DNA of 33,676 nt from assembly GCA_011522945.1 (NCBI GenBank), contig WTHY01000121.1, positions 1-33,676 on the forward strand, given 5' to 3'. Numbering within the stretch: the stretch's first letter is position 1; each line of letters begins with the position of its first letter. The notes beneath the pieces are model-generated. The model saw only the letters and a list, made by a program, of their open reading frames with translations. It was not told the DNA's origin and made no database searches. The stretch is from Alphaproteobacteria bacterium (lineage in GTDB: Bacteria; Pseudomonadota; Alphaproteobacteria; Puniceispirillales; Puniceispirillaceae). This document shows, piece after piece, positions 8,665-15,943 of the stretch. The position numbers and the translations under genes are program-made.

Positions 8665-9867
8665 ATGGCCCTGTATTTACCAGAACAAACCTACGCAATA
8701 TATGGCTGTTCAGACACAGTGCGGGGACGGCTGCGTCTTGAATCAGAGACTCAAAAAGATGGGTCTACCAGTCATCTTTTGTCTCGTACAGCCTTTCAAC
8801 GTGATAGAGATAGAGTCATACATTCGAATGGCTTTCGCCGTATGAAACACAAAACGCAGGTTTTTGTATTCCATGAGGGTGATTATTACCGCACGCGCCT
8901 AACTCATTCCTTGGAAGTAGCCCAAATCGCGCGAACAGCTGCAAGAGCACTTGCCGTGAATGAAGATTTGGCAGAAGCAATAGCCCTTGCGCATGATTTG
9001 GGACATACACCATTTGGCCATGCTGGTGAGGATGCCCTCAATGAAGTCATGCAGCCCTATGGCGGCTTTGATCATAATGAGCAAACCTTGCGCGTTCTAA
9101 CAGAATTAGAAGAGCGCTATGCTGGTTTTAACGGCCTAAATCTCACTTGGGAAACACTCGAGGGCATTGCTAAGCATAATGGTCCTGTATCATCAGAAGC
9201 CCTAAGGCCAACACTGAGAGCCTTAAATGCCAATTTTGATTTGCAACTATCCAACTACGCGTCTATCGAGGCACAAATTGCCAATCTATCAGATGATATT
9301 GCCTATCTCTCACATGATTTTGAAGATGGATTACGTGCGAAATTAATTACATTGGAGCAGCTTGAGGCGTTGCCGGTTGTGGGGGAGACGGTACAGCAAA
9401 TTTATCAGACAATATCAGATAAACATGTCAGCCGAGTTGGGTATGCGATTACAAGAGCTGTGATCACAAAATTCATCCAAGATATGATCGAAACCTCATT
9501 TGCAAATCTTCAGGTTTTGGACCCACAATCTCCGGATGATGTTCGGCAGGCAGGTTATGCCATTATTGGCTTTTCTGAGGAAGCGAGCGCAGAGTTGCGT
9601 ATTTTACGCAAGTTTCTATTCACCAATATGTGGCGACATTACAAGGTGAATCGGATGACTAGCAAAACAAAGAAAGTGCTAACGGCACTCTTTAACAGAC
9701 TACTTGAAGAACCAAATTTATTGCCAACAGATTGGTCAAAAAGGCTTGCTGGTAAAGATGATGCGGGACGGGCGCGTATTGTCGCAGACTATGTCGCTTC
9801 CATGACTGACCGCTATGCGCTATTAGAATATAAACGTATTTTTGATATGGGACCTATACTGGCTTAA
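8665..9867 (+). CDS. dgt: Deoxyguanosinetriphosphate triphosphohydrolase-like protein (HD domain dNTPase)
   Basis: The 400-residue protein is of the type 2 dGTPase-like family, which hydrolyses dNTPs to deoxynucleosides and tripolyphosphate and so helps control dNTP pools. The HD metal site is visible: H81 (RTRLTHSLEV), H110-D111 (IALAHDLGHTPFGHAG), and H114 and H119 nearby. The N-terminal SRTAFQRDRDRVIHSNGFRR motif and the DDIAYLSHDFEDGLR motif (a later metal or substrate residue set) are standard. The length is normal. The ATG at 8665 is used; the ribosome-binding site is poor. argS starts 2 nt after the stop, so the two are translationally linked. Substrate preference among dNTPs cannot be read from sequence. 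Confidence 0.92.
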   Translation: MALYLPEQTYAIYGCSDTVRGRLRLESETQKDGSTSHLLSRTAFQRDRDRVIHSNGFRRMKHKTQVFVFHEGDYYRTRLTHSLEVAQIARTAARALAVNEDLAEAIALAHDLGHTPFGHAGEDALNEVMQPYGGFDHNEQTLRVLTELEERYAGFNGLNLTWETLEGIAKHNGPVSSEALRPTLRALNANFDLQLSNYASIEAQIANLSDDIAYLSHDFEDGLRAKLITLEQLEALPVVGETVQQIYQTISDKHVSRVGYAITRAVITKFIQDMIETSFANLQVLDPQSPDDVRQAGYAIIGFSEEASAELRILRKFLFTNMWRHYKVNRMTSKTKKVLTALFNRLLEEPNLLPTDWSKRLAGKDDAGRARIVADYVASMTDRYALLEYKRIFDMGPILA

Positions 9868-9868
9868 C

Positions 9869-11620
9869 ATGAATATTTTCATAAAATTCGAGGATGAAAT
9901 TGCGGCAATTATGCAGTCTTTGGAGGCTGATAAACTTGTGCCATCTGGTATTGATAGCCGCCGCGCTGTAGTCGAATTGCCTCGTGATGAAACACATGGT
10001 GATCTCGCAACCAACATTGCTATGGTATGTGCCAAGCCTGCTGGCATGAAACCACGTGATCTCGCCGAGATGGTTGCAAAGAGGCTTGAAGCTCTCGAGC
10101 AAGTGGCCGCTGTTGAAATTGCTGGTCCTGGTTTTATAAATATTCACCTTCATGAGGGGCAGTGGGGATTAGAGGTGTCTAATATTTTGGATGCCGGAGA
10201 TACATATGGACGTAGCCATATTGGTGCTGGACGCCCTGTGAATGTAGAGTTTGTCTCAGCTAACCCGACGGGCCCACTTCATGCCGCGCATGCGAGAGGC
10301 GCTATTTTTGGTGATGCACTTGCGCATTTGCTGGATTTTTCAGGCTTTGATGTTACACGTGAATATTACATCAATGATGCCGGTGCACAGGTTGATGTGC
10401 TCGCGAAATCTGCTTTCCTAAGGTACCGGGAATCTCTGGGGGAGACTGTTGGTGACATTCCAGCCGGATTATATCCAGGTGAATATCTATGTGAGGTCGG
10501 AGACATATTGAAAGATCAATATGGCGACACCTTAAAGTCTATGGATGAGGCTGAATGGTTACCTGTAGTTCGAGGGGCCGCTATTTCCCTAATGATGAAG
10601 GGTATTAAAGCAGATTTGGCGACATTAGGTGTCCAGATGGACATTTATACCTCTGAAAAAACGCTAGTGGAGTCTGGGGCTGTTACGACAGCAATAGATG
10701 ATTTGTCAGAAAAAGGCCTAGTCTATAGAGGTGTTTTAGAACCGCCGAAAGGCCAAAAGGACGAAGATTGGGAACCACGTGAACAATTACTCTTCCGATC
10801 TACAGACTTTGGCGATGATGTAGATAGGCCGCTCCAAAAGTCAGATGGCAGTTGGACATATTTTGCAGCAGATGTTGCCTACCATCTCGATAAGCTTACC
10901 AGAACACAATCAAACAATGATGCAGGCGAAATGGTTAATGTCTGGGGTGCTGACCATGGTGGCTATATCAAGCGCATGAAAGCAGCAACAGAAGCCCTGT
11001 CTGGTCAAAAACATACATTGGATGTAAAGACCTGCCAGCTTGTGTCGCTCTTGGATAATGGAAAACCTGTCAAAATGTCGAAGCGGGCAGGCACCTTCAT
11101 CACATTGTCTGATGTTATGGATGCGGTTGGGCCAGATGTGATGCGTTTTATCATGCTGACGCGTCGAAATGACCAATCGCTTGAATTTGATTATGCAAAG
11201 GTCACTGAAAAAAGCCGAGAAAATCCGGTGTTTTATGTGCAATATGCACATGCCCGCGCCTGCTCAGTGCTACGTCAGCCAGACTTAAAGCCAGAAATTA
11301 TAAATGGTGGTTCAGCGGACTTGTCTGTTTTAAAAGACGTGAATGAGCTTAGATTGATTAAGCAGCTATGCACTTGGCCAAAACTTATAGAAGCGGCTGC
11401 CACATCGCATGAGCCGCATCGTATAGCATTTTACTTAATGGATTTAGCCGCAGCATTTCACGGGCTTTGGAATGCAGGTAGGGACACTCCGTCATTGAAA
11501 TTTGTGCAAGCTGACAATGATGCGCTTACATCTGCAAGACTAGCTCTTGTCAAAGCAACTGCTTTAGTGATTAGATCTGGTTTATCTCTTTTATCCATCA
11601 GGGCTGTTGAGGAAATGTAA
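9869..11620 (+). CDS. argS: Arginine--tRNA ligase
   Basis: The 583-residue class Ia synthetase charges tRNA-Arg. After the N-terminal Add1 domain (about 1-90), the HIGH-like HAAH (138-141) sits in SANPTGPLHAAHARGA. A KMSKR loop is at 402-406 (PVKMSKRAGTFI). The WGADHGGYIKRMKAA segment and the C-terminal DALR anticodon-binding domain, starting near FYVQYAHARACSVL, are diagnostic. An upstream TTG in frame would overlap dgt; the ATG at 9869, 2 nt after the dgt stop, gives the normal N terminus. The stop TAA shares its last A with the ATG of the next gene. The dgt/argS/SPOR order is conserved in alphaproteobacteria. Confidence 0.97.
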   Translation: MNIFIKFEDEIAAIMQSLEADKLVPSGIDSRRAVVELPRDETHGDLATNIAMVCAKPAGMKPRDLAEMVAKRLEALEQVAAVEIAGPGFINIHLHEGQWGLEVSNILDAGDTYGRSHIGAGRPVNVEFVSANPTGPLHAAHARGAIFGDALAHLLDFSGFDVTREYYINDAGAQVDVLAKSAFLRYRESLGETVGDIPAGLYPGEYLCEVGDILKDQYGDTLKSMDEAEWLPVVRGAAISLMMKGIKADLATLGVQMDIYTSEKTLVESGAVTTAIDDLSEKGLVYRGVLEPPKGQKDEDWEPREQLLFRSTDFGDDVDRPLQKSDGSWTYFAADVAYHLDKLTRTQSNNDAGEMVNVWGADHGGYIKRMKAATEALSGQKHTLDVKTCQLVSLLDNGKPVKMSKRAGTFITLSDVMDAVGPDVMRFIMLTRRNDQSLEFDYAKVTEKSRENPVFYVQYAHARACSVLRQPDLKPEIINGGSADLSVLKDVNELRLIKQLCTWPKLIEAAATSHEPHRIAFYLMDLAAAFHGLWNAGRDTPSLKFVQADNDALTSARLALVKATALVIRSGLSLLSIRAVEEM

Positions 11621-12525
11621 TGGCCGAACAGGACAAAACATCTGGGATTGGTTTTTTCGGTAAGCTGACTTTGATTGGCATTGCCATGAGCCTCGTTGTT
11701 ATCGGGGGTGCAAGTCTGTTTTTAGTTTTGCAGGAGGATGCAAGTGAGGACTTTATTATTATCAAGGCAGAAACAACGCCAATCCGAGTAAAACCCGTTG
11801 AAAGAGGTGGAGCTGACATTGACCATCAAGATAGTGCTGTTTTGCAGATGCTTGATGATATTAAAGCGCCTGCTGAGGGGGTAGACCGGCTTGTCCTCCC
11901 TGATGCAAATCCGGAATTGCCGCCAGTATCTCTGCCAGAAGATGAAACGCAATTAGCAGACGAAAATAATCCGATTATAGATATATCTCCGTCACCTGAA
12001 ACTGCAGGTGCCAAGACAGCTGAAATCGCAGAGGCTGAAACTACGAGTCAGACTCTCACAAATGATGCTATCTCAGATATCCTGTCAAAAAAATCAAATG
12101 ATATAGCTGATAATAGCGCCGCTGTTACGGCCGCAAATCAAGACAGTGAGACTGTCGCAACACCAACGGCACGCCCCAAAACAAATAGTCTGGACTCTGA
12201 TAGTGCTAAAGCCAAAACAGGTCCAAAAATTATTACTGAGCCAGAGGAGTTTAACGAGCAGAACCCACCATTTATGGTGCAACTTGCCGCGTTTAGAGAT
12301 CAGTTAAAGGCTGAACAGGCTGCTGCTATTCTCACTGAAAAGCACAGTGATAGATTGCTGTCTTTGCAATTGGGCATTATGTCAGTGGATACTGGTTCTA
12401 GTGGTGTTTTTTGGCGTGTCATTACAGAGCCTCTACCTGCAATAGATGCACGCATGATATGTGATGCTCTTAAGTTGGCTGGTCAAGATTGTATTTTGCG
12501 ACCAGTTTCAGTAAGCGGGTTATAG
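11620..12525 (+). CDS. SPOR domain-containing inner-membrane protein
   Basis: This 301-residue protein is bitopic. A short cytoplasmic N terminus is followed by one membrane helix (about 15-38, rich in L, I, V, G). A long Asp/Glu/Ala/Ser/Thr-rich periplasmic linker comes next, then a C-terminal SPOR domain (about 217-297) starting FMVQLAAFRDQLKAEQAA and ending CDALKLAGQDCILRPVSV. SPOR domains bind septal peptidoglycan stripped of stem peptides, so a role in division or wall remodelling is likely; it is not one of the named E. coli SPOR proteins. It overlaps argS by one base (TAATG). scpA begins 9 nt downstream. In many alphaproteobacteria nagZ lies between this gene and scpA, and it is absent here. 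Confidence 0.85.
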   Translation: MAEQDKTSGIGFFGKLTLIGIAMSLVVIGGASLFLVLQEDASEDFIIIKAETTPIRVKPVERGGADIDHQDSAVLQMLDDIKAPAEGVDRLVLPDANPELPPVSLPEDETQLADENNPIIDISPSPETAGAKTAEIAEAETTSQTLTNDAISDILSKKSNDIADNSAAVTAANQDSETVATPTARPKTNSLDSDSAKAKTGPKIITEPEEFNEQNPPFMVQLAAFRDQLKAEQAAAILTEKHSDRLLSLQLGIMSVDTGSSGVFWRVITEPLPAIDARMICDALKLAGQDCILRPVSVSGL

Positions 12526-12534
12526 GGTTTTAGC

Positions 12535-13326
12535 ATGCAAGACCCAGATGAAACTGTAACGCTAGAAGCAAGAGCAACGCCACAAATGGCGTTGTTTGTG
12601 AATTTAGATGGTTTCGAAGGTCCGATAGATTTATTGCTTACTTTAGCTCGTGATCAAAAAGTTGATCTCACCAAATTGGCTATTTTACCTCTTGCTGAGC
12701 AATATCTTGCCTTTATTTCATCTGCTCAGGAACTCGATTTGGAAGTGGCTGCAGATTATCTTGTGATGGCAGCATGGCTTGCTTATTTGAAAAGCCGATT
12801 ATTATTACCAGAGCCAGATGAGGAGGTGCAGGAGGAAGTCATTGATATGACAGATGCACTGAAATTTCAGCTTATGCGTCTTGAAGCTATGCAGTCTGCC
12901 TCCAAACGTTTGATGGATTTGCCATTATTAAACCGAAACAGATTTCCAAGAGGTGCACCGGAGATCTTCCGCCAGTCAGAAAAATCTTTATGGTCCGCAT
13001 CCTTGTTCGATTTATTGCAGGCCTATGGCGCAATGCGATCCCAAGATGAAGCAAGCACGCTTACAATCGCAGCAACACGTCTTTATTCTGTTCAAGAGGC
13101 TGTTTCGCGGTTGCGTAAATTATTGCCAACGCGGCCTGGTTGGTTGGATTTACAACAATTTTTACCTGCAGGTTTGAAGCAACCTCTTGATAGACGGTCT
13201 GCCATGGCATCGCATTTTGTCGCTAGTCTTGAGTTAACGAAAGAAGGCTTGGTTGGCTTACGACAGGCAAATGCCTACGCCCCGTTATATATTCGTGCAA
13301 AAGGTGGACATAGTGACGCTGAATGA
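12535..13326 (+). CDS. scpA: Segregation and condensation protein A
   Basis: The 263-residue kleisin subunit of the bacterial condensin binds SMC heads together with ScpB and helps organise and separate the chromosome. The N-terminal block FEGPIDLLLTLARDQKVDLTK is the ScpA hallmark, followed by LPLAEQYLAFI and the DYLVMAAWLAYLKSRLLLP motif. The C-terminal winged helix runs through the last ~70 residues. The ATG at 12535 has AGGG about 8 nt upstream. The gene overlaps scpB slightly, as usual for this pair. No smc gene is in the window, as is normal in alphaproteobacteria where it lies elsewhere. Confidence 0.94.
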   Translation: MQDPDETVTLEARATPQMALFVNLDGFEGPIDLLLTLARDQKVDLTKLAILPLAEQYLAFISSAQELDLEVAADYLVMAAWLAYLKSRLLLPEPDEEVQEEVIDMTDALKFQLMRLEAMQSASKRLMDLPLLNRNRFPRGAPEIFRQSEKSLWSASLFDLLQAYGAMRSQDEASTLTIAATRLYSVQEAVSRLRKLLPTRPGWLDLQQFLPAGLKQPLDRRSAMASHFVASLELTKEGLVGLRQANAYAPLYIRAKGGHSDAE

Positions 13327-14029
13327 TGACATGATTTCTATACCTGAAGCGGTGCGTATCATCGAAGCCTTGATATTTGCTTCAGCAGAACCTGTGCCGA
13401 AACGCACCTTACAAAATTATGTTTCAGATGAAGCTATGTTGTCTGAGATATTGCACATAATCTCAACAAGATTTGATGATACGAGCGGCATTGCGCTTGT
13501 CCAAGTTGGAGATGCGTTTGCGTTTCGCACACAAGCTGACGTTGCCGCCCGTCTCAATGTAGAGACACCTGTTGAGCGACCTCTGTCACGTGCGGCCTTA
13601 GAAGTGCTTGCTATTATTGCTTACCATCAGCCTGTAACACGCGCTGAAATCGAAGAAATTCGCGGTATTAGCCTATCAAGAGGGACCATGGATATCTTGC
13701 TTGAACTTGGCTGGATAAAGCCAAGAGGCAGACGGCGCACGCCAGGTCGACCCTTAACATGGGGGACATCGCCAGTCTTTTTGGACCATTTTGGCTTAAG
13801 CGATATTTCAGATTTGCCAGGTGTTGACGAATTGCGATCAACTGGCTTGCTGCGGAAAGGTCAGATGCTTGGGGGATTGGGTGAGGGTCTTAATAATTTA
13901 GACTCTGAAGATGATGTCTCAGATGAGGTGTCTGATGAGACATTATTTTCCGATGAAACTGATTGGCATCCCCATGAAATAGGCGATACGCTGGAGGCAG
14001 AACGAGCAACCCAAGACGATGATAGCTAA
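13313..14029 (+). CDS. scpB: Segregation and condensation protein B
   Basis: The ScpB dimer bridges the SMC-ScpA complex through two winged-helix domains. The first begins AVRIIEALIFASAEPV. The second contains RAALEVLAIIAYHQPVTRAE, EEIRGISLSRGTMDILLELG and the GRPLTWGTSPVFLDHFG block, all typical. The C-terminal ~50 residues are acidic and low-complexity. Start choice: a GTG at 13313 has AGGTGG 5 nt upstream and overlaps scpA by 14 nt, giving 238 residues. An ATG at 13331 (MISIPEAV) would give 232 and has no clear ribosome-binding site. In-frame starts further upstream lie deep in scpA and are unlikely. The stop shares one base with the next start (TAATG). Confidence 0.9.
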   Translation: MTLNDDMISIPEAVRIIEALIFASAEPVPKRTLQNYVSDEAMLSEILHIISTRFDDTSGIALVQVGDAFAFRTQADVAARLNVETPVERPLSRAALEVLAIIAYHQPVTRAEIEEIRGISLSRGTMDILLELGWIKPRGRRRTPGRPLTWGTSPVFLDHFGLSDISDLPGVDELRSTGLLRKGQMLGGLGEGLNNLDSEDDVSDEVSDETLFSDETDWHPHEIGDTLEAERATQDDDS

Positions 14030-15069
14030 TGATGTTTGAATTTGAGCAGGTCAGCCATACTTATAATAAAGTAAAGTCAGTGCATAATATTTCGCTGACG
14101 ATACAAGCAGGCGAGGTTGTTACCTTATTAGGACCGTCTGGCTGCGGAAAAACCACATTACTTAGATTAGCTGCTGGTCTTGAAACTCCGTCACAGGGCA
14201 TTGTCAGAATGGACGGCAATGTCATTTCCAGCCCACAATTTTTGCTGCCGCCAGAGCAGCGTGGTATTGGGCTCGTTTTCCAATCCTATGCCTTATTTCC
14301 GCATTTAACTGTAATTGATAATGTTACCTTCGGGTTAAAGAAAAAAACTAGCGAAGCTGTGCGAAAAGCGCTCAACTTGCTCGCAGAGTTGGATTTAGAG
14401 GATTGTGCGGATAGCTACCCACATGAATTGTCAGGCGGTCAACAGCAACGGGTGGCACTCGCAAGAGCTTTAGCGCCCAATCCAACTCTTATTCTGCTTG
14501 ATGAGCCATTTTCTGGTCTTGATAGCCGGCTGCGGGAACGTGTGCGCGATCAGATGTTACATGTGTTGCGTGAACGTGGTACAGCGGCTTTGATGGTCAC
14601 ACATGATGCAGAAGAAGCTATGTTCATGTCTGACAGAATTATGGTGTTAAAAAACGGCCGCGAGGAACAGCAGGGACGGCCTATTGACTTATATTGCAGA
14701 CCGCAGACAGGATTTGTTGCTGAGTTCTTTGGGGAAGTGAATAAATTTACTGGCACAGTCCAGAATGGCCAAATTGAAACGATTTTTGGACATATACCAG
14801 CACCTGAACTGGCAGATGGGATGCCTGCCGATATTGTTGTGCGATATGAGGGGCTGCTTGTTACGCCAAACCAAGATGGTGTGAAAGCCTATGTTATGGA
14901 GTCGCATTTATTGGGTCGAACATCACTTGTACATATGTCGGTACCAACAAGCACTGAGATACTGCATCTTCACGCTCGCATCCCAGGCCTGAACTCTTTA
15001 GAACCAGGAACAGAGGTGTGGTTAGATATGGACCATGAGCAAACATTTATCTTTGAAGGGCAATTATAA
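14029..15069 (+). CDS. ABC transporter ATP-binding protein (PotA/FbpC/CysA type), orphan
   Basis: The 346-residue ATPase has all catalytic motifs: Walker A GPSGCGKTT (35-43), Q-loop Q85 in VFQSYALFPHL, signature LSGGQ (134-138), Walker B LILLDEP with E159, D-loop SGLD, and H-loop H192 in MVTHDAEEAM. A C-terminal TOBE-like region (about 240-346) makes it an importer-type subunit of the family that drives polyamine, iron(III), sulfate or similar uptake. The LLPPEQRGIGLVFQ stretch is closest to FbpC/PotA-like proteins, but the substrate cannot be told. No permease or binding-protein gene is in the window, so partners must be elsewhere. It overlaps scpB by one base, so it is translated with the condensin genes. 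This position between scpB and tatA is not one I recognise from other alphaproteobacteria. Confidence 0.9.
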   Translation: MMFEFEQVSHTYNKVKSVHNISLTIQAGEVVTLLGPSGCGKTTLLRLAAGLETPSQGIVRMDGNVISSPQFLLPPEQRGIGLVFQSYALFPHLTVIDNVTFGLKKKTSEAVRKALNLLAELDLEDCADSYPHELSGGQQQRVALARALAPNPTLILLDEPFSGLDSRLRERVRDQMLHVLRERGTAALMVTHDAEEAMFMSDRIMVLKNGREEQQGRPIDLYCRPQTGFVAEFFGEVNKFTGTVQNGQIETIFGHIPAPELADGMPADIVVRYEGLLVTPNQDGVKAYVMESHLLGRTSLVHMSVPTSTEILHLHARIPGLNSLEPGTEVWLDMDHEQTFIFEGQL

Positions 15070-15099
15070 GCAGGAATGTGAAATTGCGTGATAAACACA

Positions 15100-15128
15100 T
15101 TGCCGCCTTCTATACACAGCTATATAGT
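15100..15128 (+). promoter_or_regulatory. Candidate sigma70-type promoter for tatABC
   Basis: TTGCCG (15100-15105), a 17-nt spacer and TATAGT (15123-15128) sit in the 121-nt gap between the ABC ATPase gene and tatA. The predicted start is near 15135, about 56 nt before the tatA ATG. This would let tatABC be expressed independently of the upstream genes. Confidence 0.42.
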
Positions 15129-15146
15129 GATCGAAGTTTAATAAAT

Positions 15147-15165
15147 TTGGGGTAAATAACCCCAA
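15147..15165 (+). promoter_or_regulatory. Leader hairpin upstream of tatA
   Basis: TTGGGGT (15147-15153) and ACCCCAA (15159-15165) form a perfect 7-bp stem with loop AAATA. It has no T tract after it, so it is not a terminator. It lies in the predicted tatA 5' leader, about 14 nt before the AAGGAAG ribosome-binding site. It could stabilise the message or serve as a protein-binding palindrome. Confidence 0.45.
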
Positions 15166-15190
15166 CATGTTAGGGATGAAAGGAAGTCTG

Positions 15191-15490
15191 ATGGGCTTTA
15201 CCAGTATTTGGCATTGGATTATCGTTTTAGCTGTCGTGCTCATTCTATTTGCACGTCCGGGCAAAATTTCAGGCATTATGGGCGACTTTGGAAAAGGGCT
15301 TCGTAATTTTCGTCAGGGTATGCGTGACGAGAATGCTGCCGCTTCTGATGATGAGGAGGAGGTAGAAGTTATTGAAGCTGAGCCTGTTGTGAAGAAAAAG
15401 GCACCTGCCAAGAAAAAAGCTGCAAAGAAAAAAGCTGTCGCCAAAAAAGCAAAAAAGAAGGCGGCCAAAAAAGCAGCTAAAAAGAGCTAA
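15191..15490 (+). CDS. tatA: Sec-independent translocase subunit TatA with lysine/alanine-rich tail
   Basis: The 99-residue subunit forms the pore-like assemblies of the twin-arginine translocase for folded proteins. It has MGFTSIWHWIIVLAVVLILF (membrane helix, 1-20), then the amphipathic helix with IMGDFGKGLRNFRQGM (29-44). The hinge after F20 reads ARPGK: the usual FG pair is F-A and there seems to be one extra residue compared with FGxGK or FGTKK. Residues 53-64 are acidic (8 D/E). Residues 68-99 hold 18 lysines in 32 positions, in AAKKK-type repeats like histone H1 or AlgP tails. The ATG at 15191 is preferred over earlier in-frame starts because AAGGAAG precedes it and it gives the canonical MGF start. 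tatB and tatC follow. Confidence 0.93.
   Translation: MGFTSIWHWIIVLAVVLILFARPGKISGIMGDFGKGLRNFRQGMRDENAAASDDEEEVEVIEAEPVVKKKAPAKKKAAKKKAVAKKAKKKAAKKAAKKS
15410..15437 (+). repeat. 13-bp direct repeat with A6 runs in the tatA tail
   Basis: AAGAAAAAAGCTG occurs at 15410-15422 and again at 15425-15437, a 15-bp (five-codon) period. More A6 runs follow at 15443-15448, 15451-15456 and 15467-15472. Such a tract can expand or contract in whole codons and is prone to polymerase or ribosome slippage. Confidence 0.7.
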
Positions 15491-15505
15491 CATAGCCTAG
15501 CTGCT
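15472..15505 (+). promoter_or_regulatory. Stem-loop spanning the tatA stop codon
   Basis: AGCAGCTA (15472-15479) pairs perfectly with TAGCTGCT (15498-15505) across an 18-nt loop that contains the tatA stop. GCC at 15464-15466 and GGC at 15508-15510 could extend it past an internal loop. No T tract follows directly. It may protect the tatA 3' end. Confidence 0.45.
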
Positions 15506-15518
15506 AAGGCTTTTATAG

Positions 15519-15551
15519 GAGATATGGTGTTTTGCCATATCTCGTCTTTTT
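15519..15551 (+). terminator. Intrinsic-terminator-like hairpin between tatA and tatB
   Basis: GAGATATGG (15519-15527) and CCATATCTC (15535-15543) form a perfect 9-bp stem with loop TGTTTTG, followed by GTCTTTTT (15544-15551). The stem is AT-rich, so termination is likely partial. It lies wholly between the tatA stop and the tatB ATG, and would make tatA transcripts more abundant than tatBC. Confidence 0.6.
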
Positions 15552-15565
15552 GATAGGACTCTCTT

Positions 15566-15943
15566 ATGTTTGATTTTGGCTGGCAAGAATTTATCATTGT
15601 CGGATTTGTGCTTGTGATGGTGGTAGGTCCTAAGGATCTACCAAAAGTCATGCGTGCAATTACACAAGTCACCGGGCAAGCACGTCGTATGGCAAATGAA
15701 TTTCGAAACGGACTTCAGGAAATTGCGGCTGATGAGAAAATGAAAGAAGTCAAACAAATGGTTGAGGATGCCAAAACCGGCAAGGTAGACGACATATCTA
15801 CATTCCTCGGCGTTGAAGATGATGAAGATCTGAAATCTATAGGCACTGAACTTGAAACAGATATCAAGTCTCTTCAAAAAGATACGAAAGATGCTTTAGA
15901 GAAAGCAACTGATGCAGAAACCAATGATAAGCAAACATCATGA
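15566..15943 (+). CDS. tatB: Sec-independent translocase subunit TatB
   Basis: The 125-residue protein works with TatC in recognition of twin-arginine signal peptides. The N terminus MFDFGWQEFIIVGFVLVMVV is the TatB membrane helix, followed by the diagnostic GPKDLPKVMRAI motif and an amphipathic helix. The remainder is charged and helical, with many Lys and Asp/Glu and no Lys-rich tail like that of tatA. The length is normal for alphaproteobacteria. AGGA lies about 9 nt before the ATG. The end overlaps tatC by 4 nt (ATGA), which suggests translational coupling of these two while tatA is separated by a terminator-like hairpin. Confidence 0.94.
   Translation: MFDFGWQEFIIVGFVLVMVVGPKDLPKVMRAITQVTGQARRMANEFRNGLQEIAADEKMKEVKQMVEDAKTGKVDDISTFLGVEDDEDLKSIGTELETDIKSLQKDTKDALEKATDAETNDKQTS

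Noticed and set aside
15410..15490. Separate histone-like (H1/AlgP) gene in the Lys-rich stretch
   Set aside because: The stretch is in frame with tatA, without an internal start or stop; it is the C-terminal tail of TatA.
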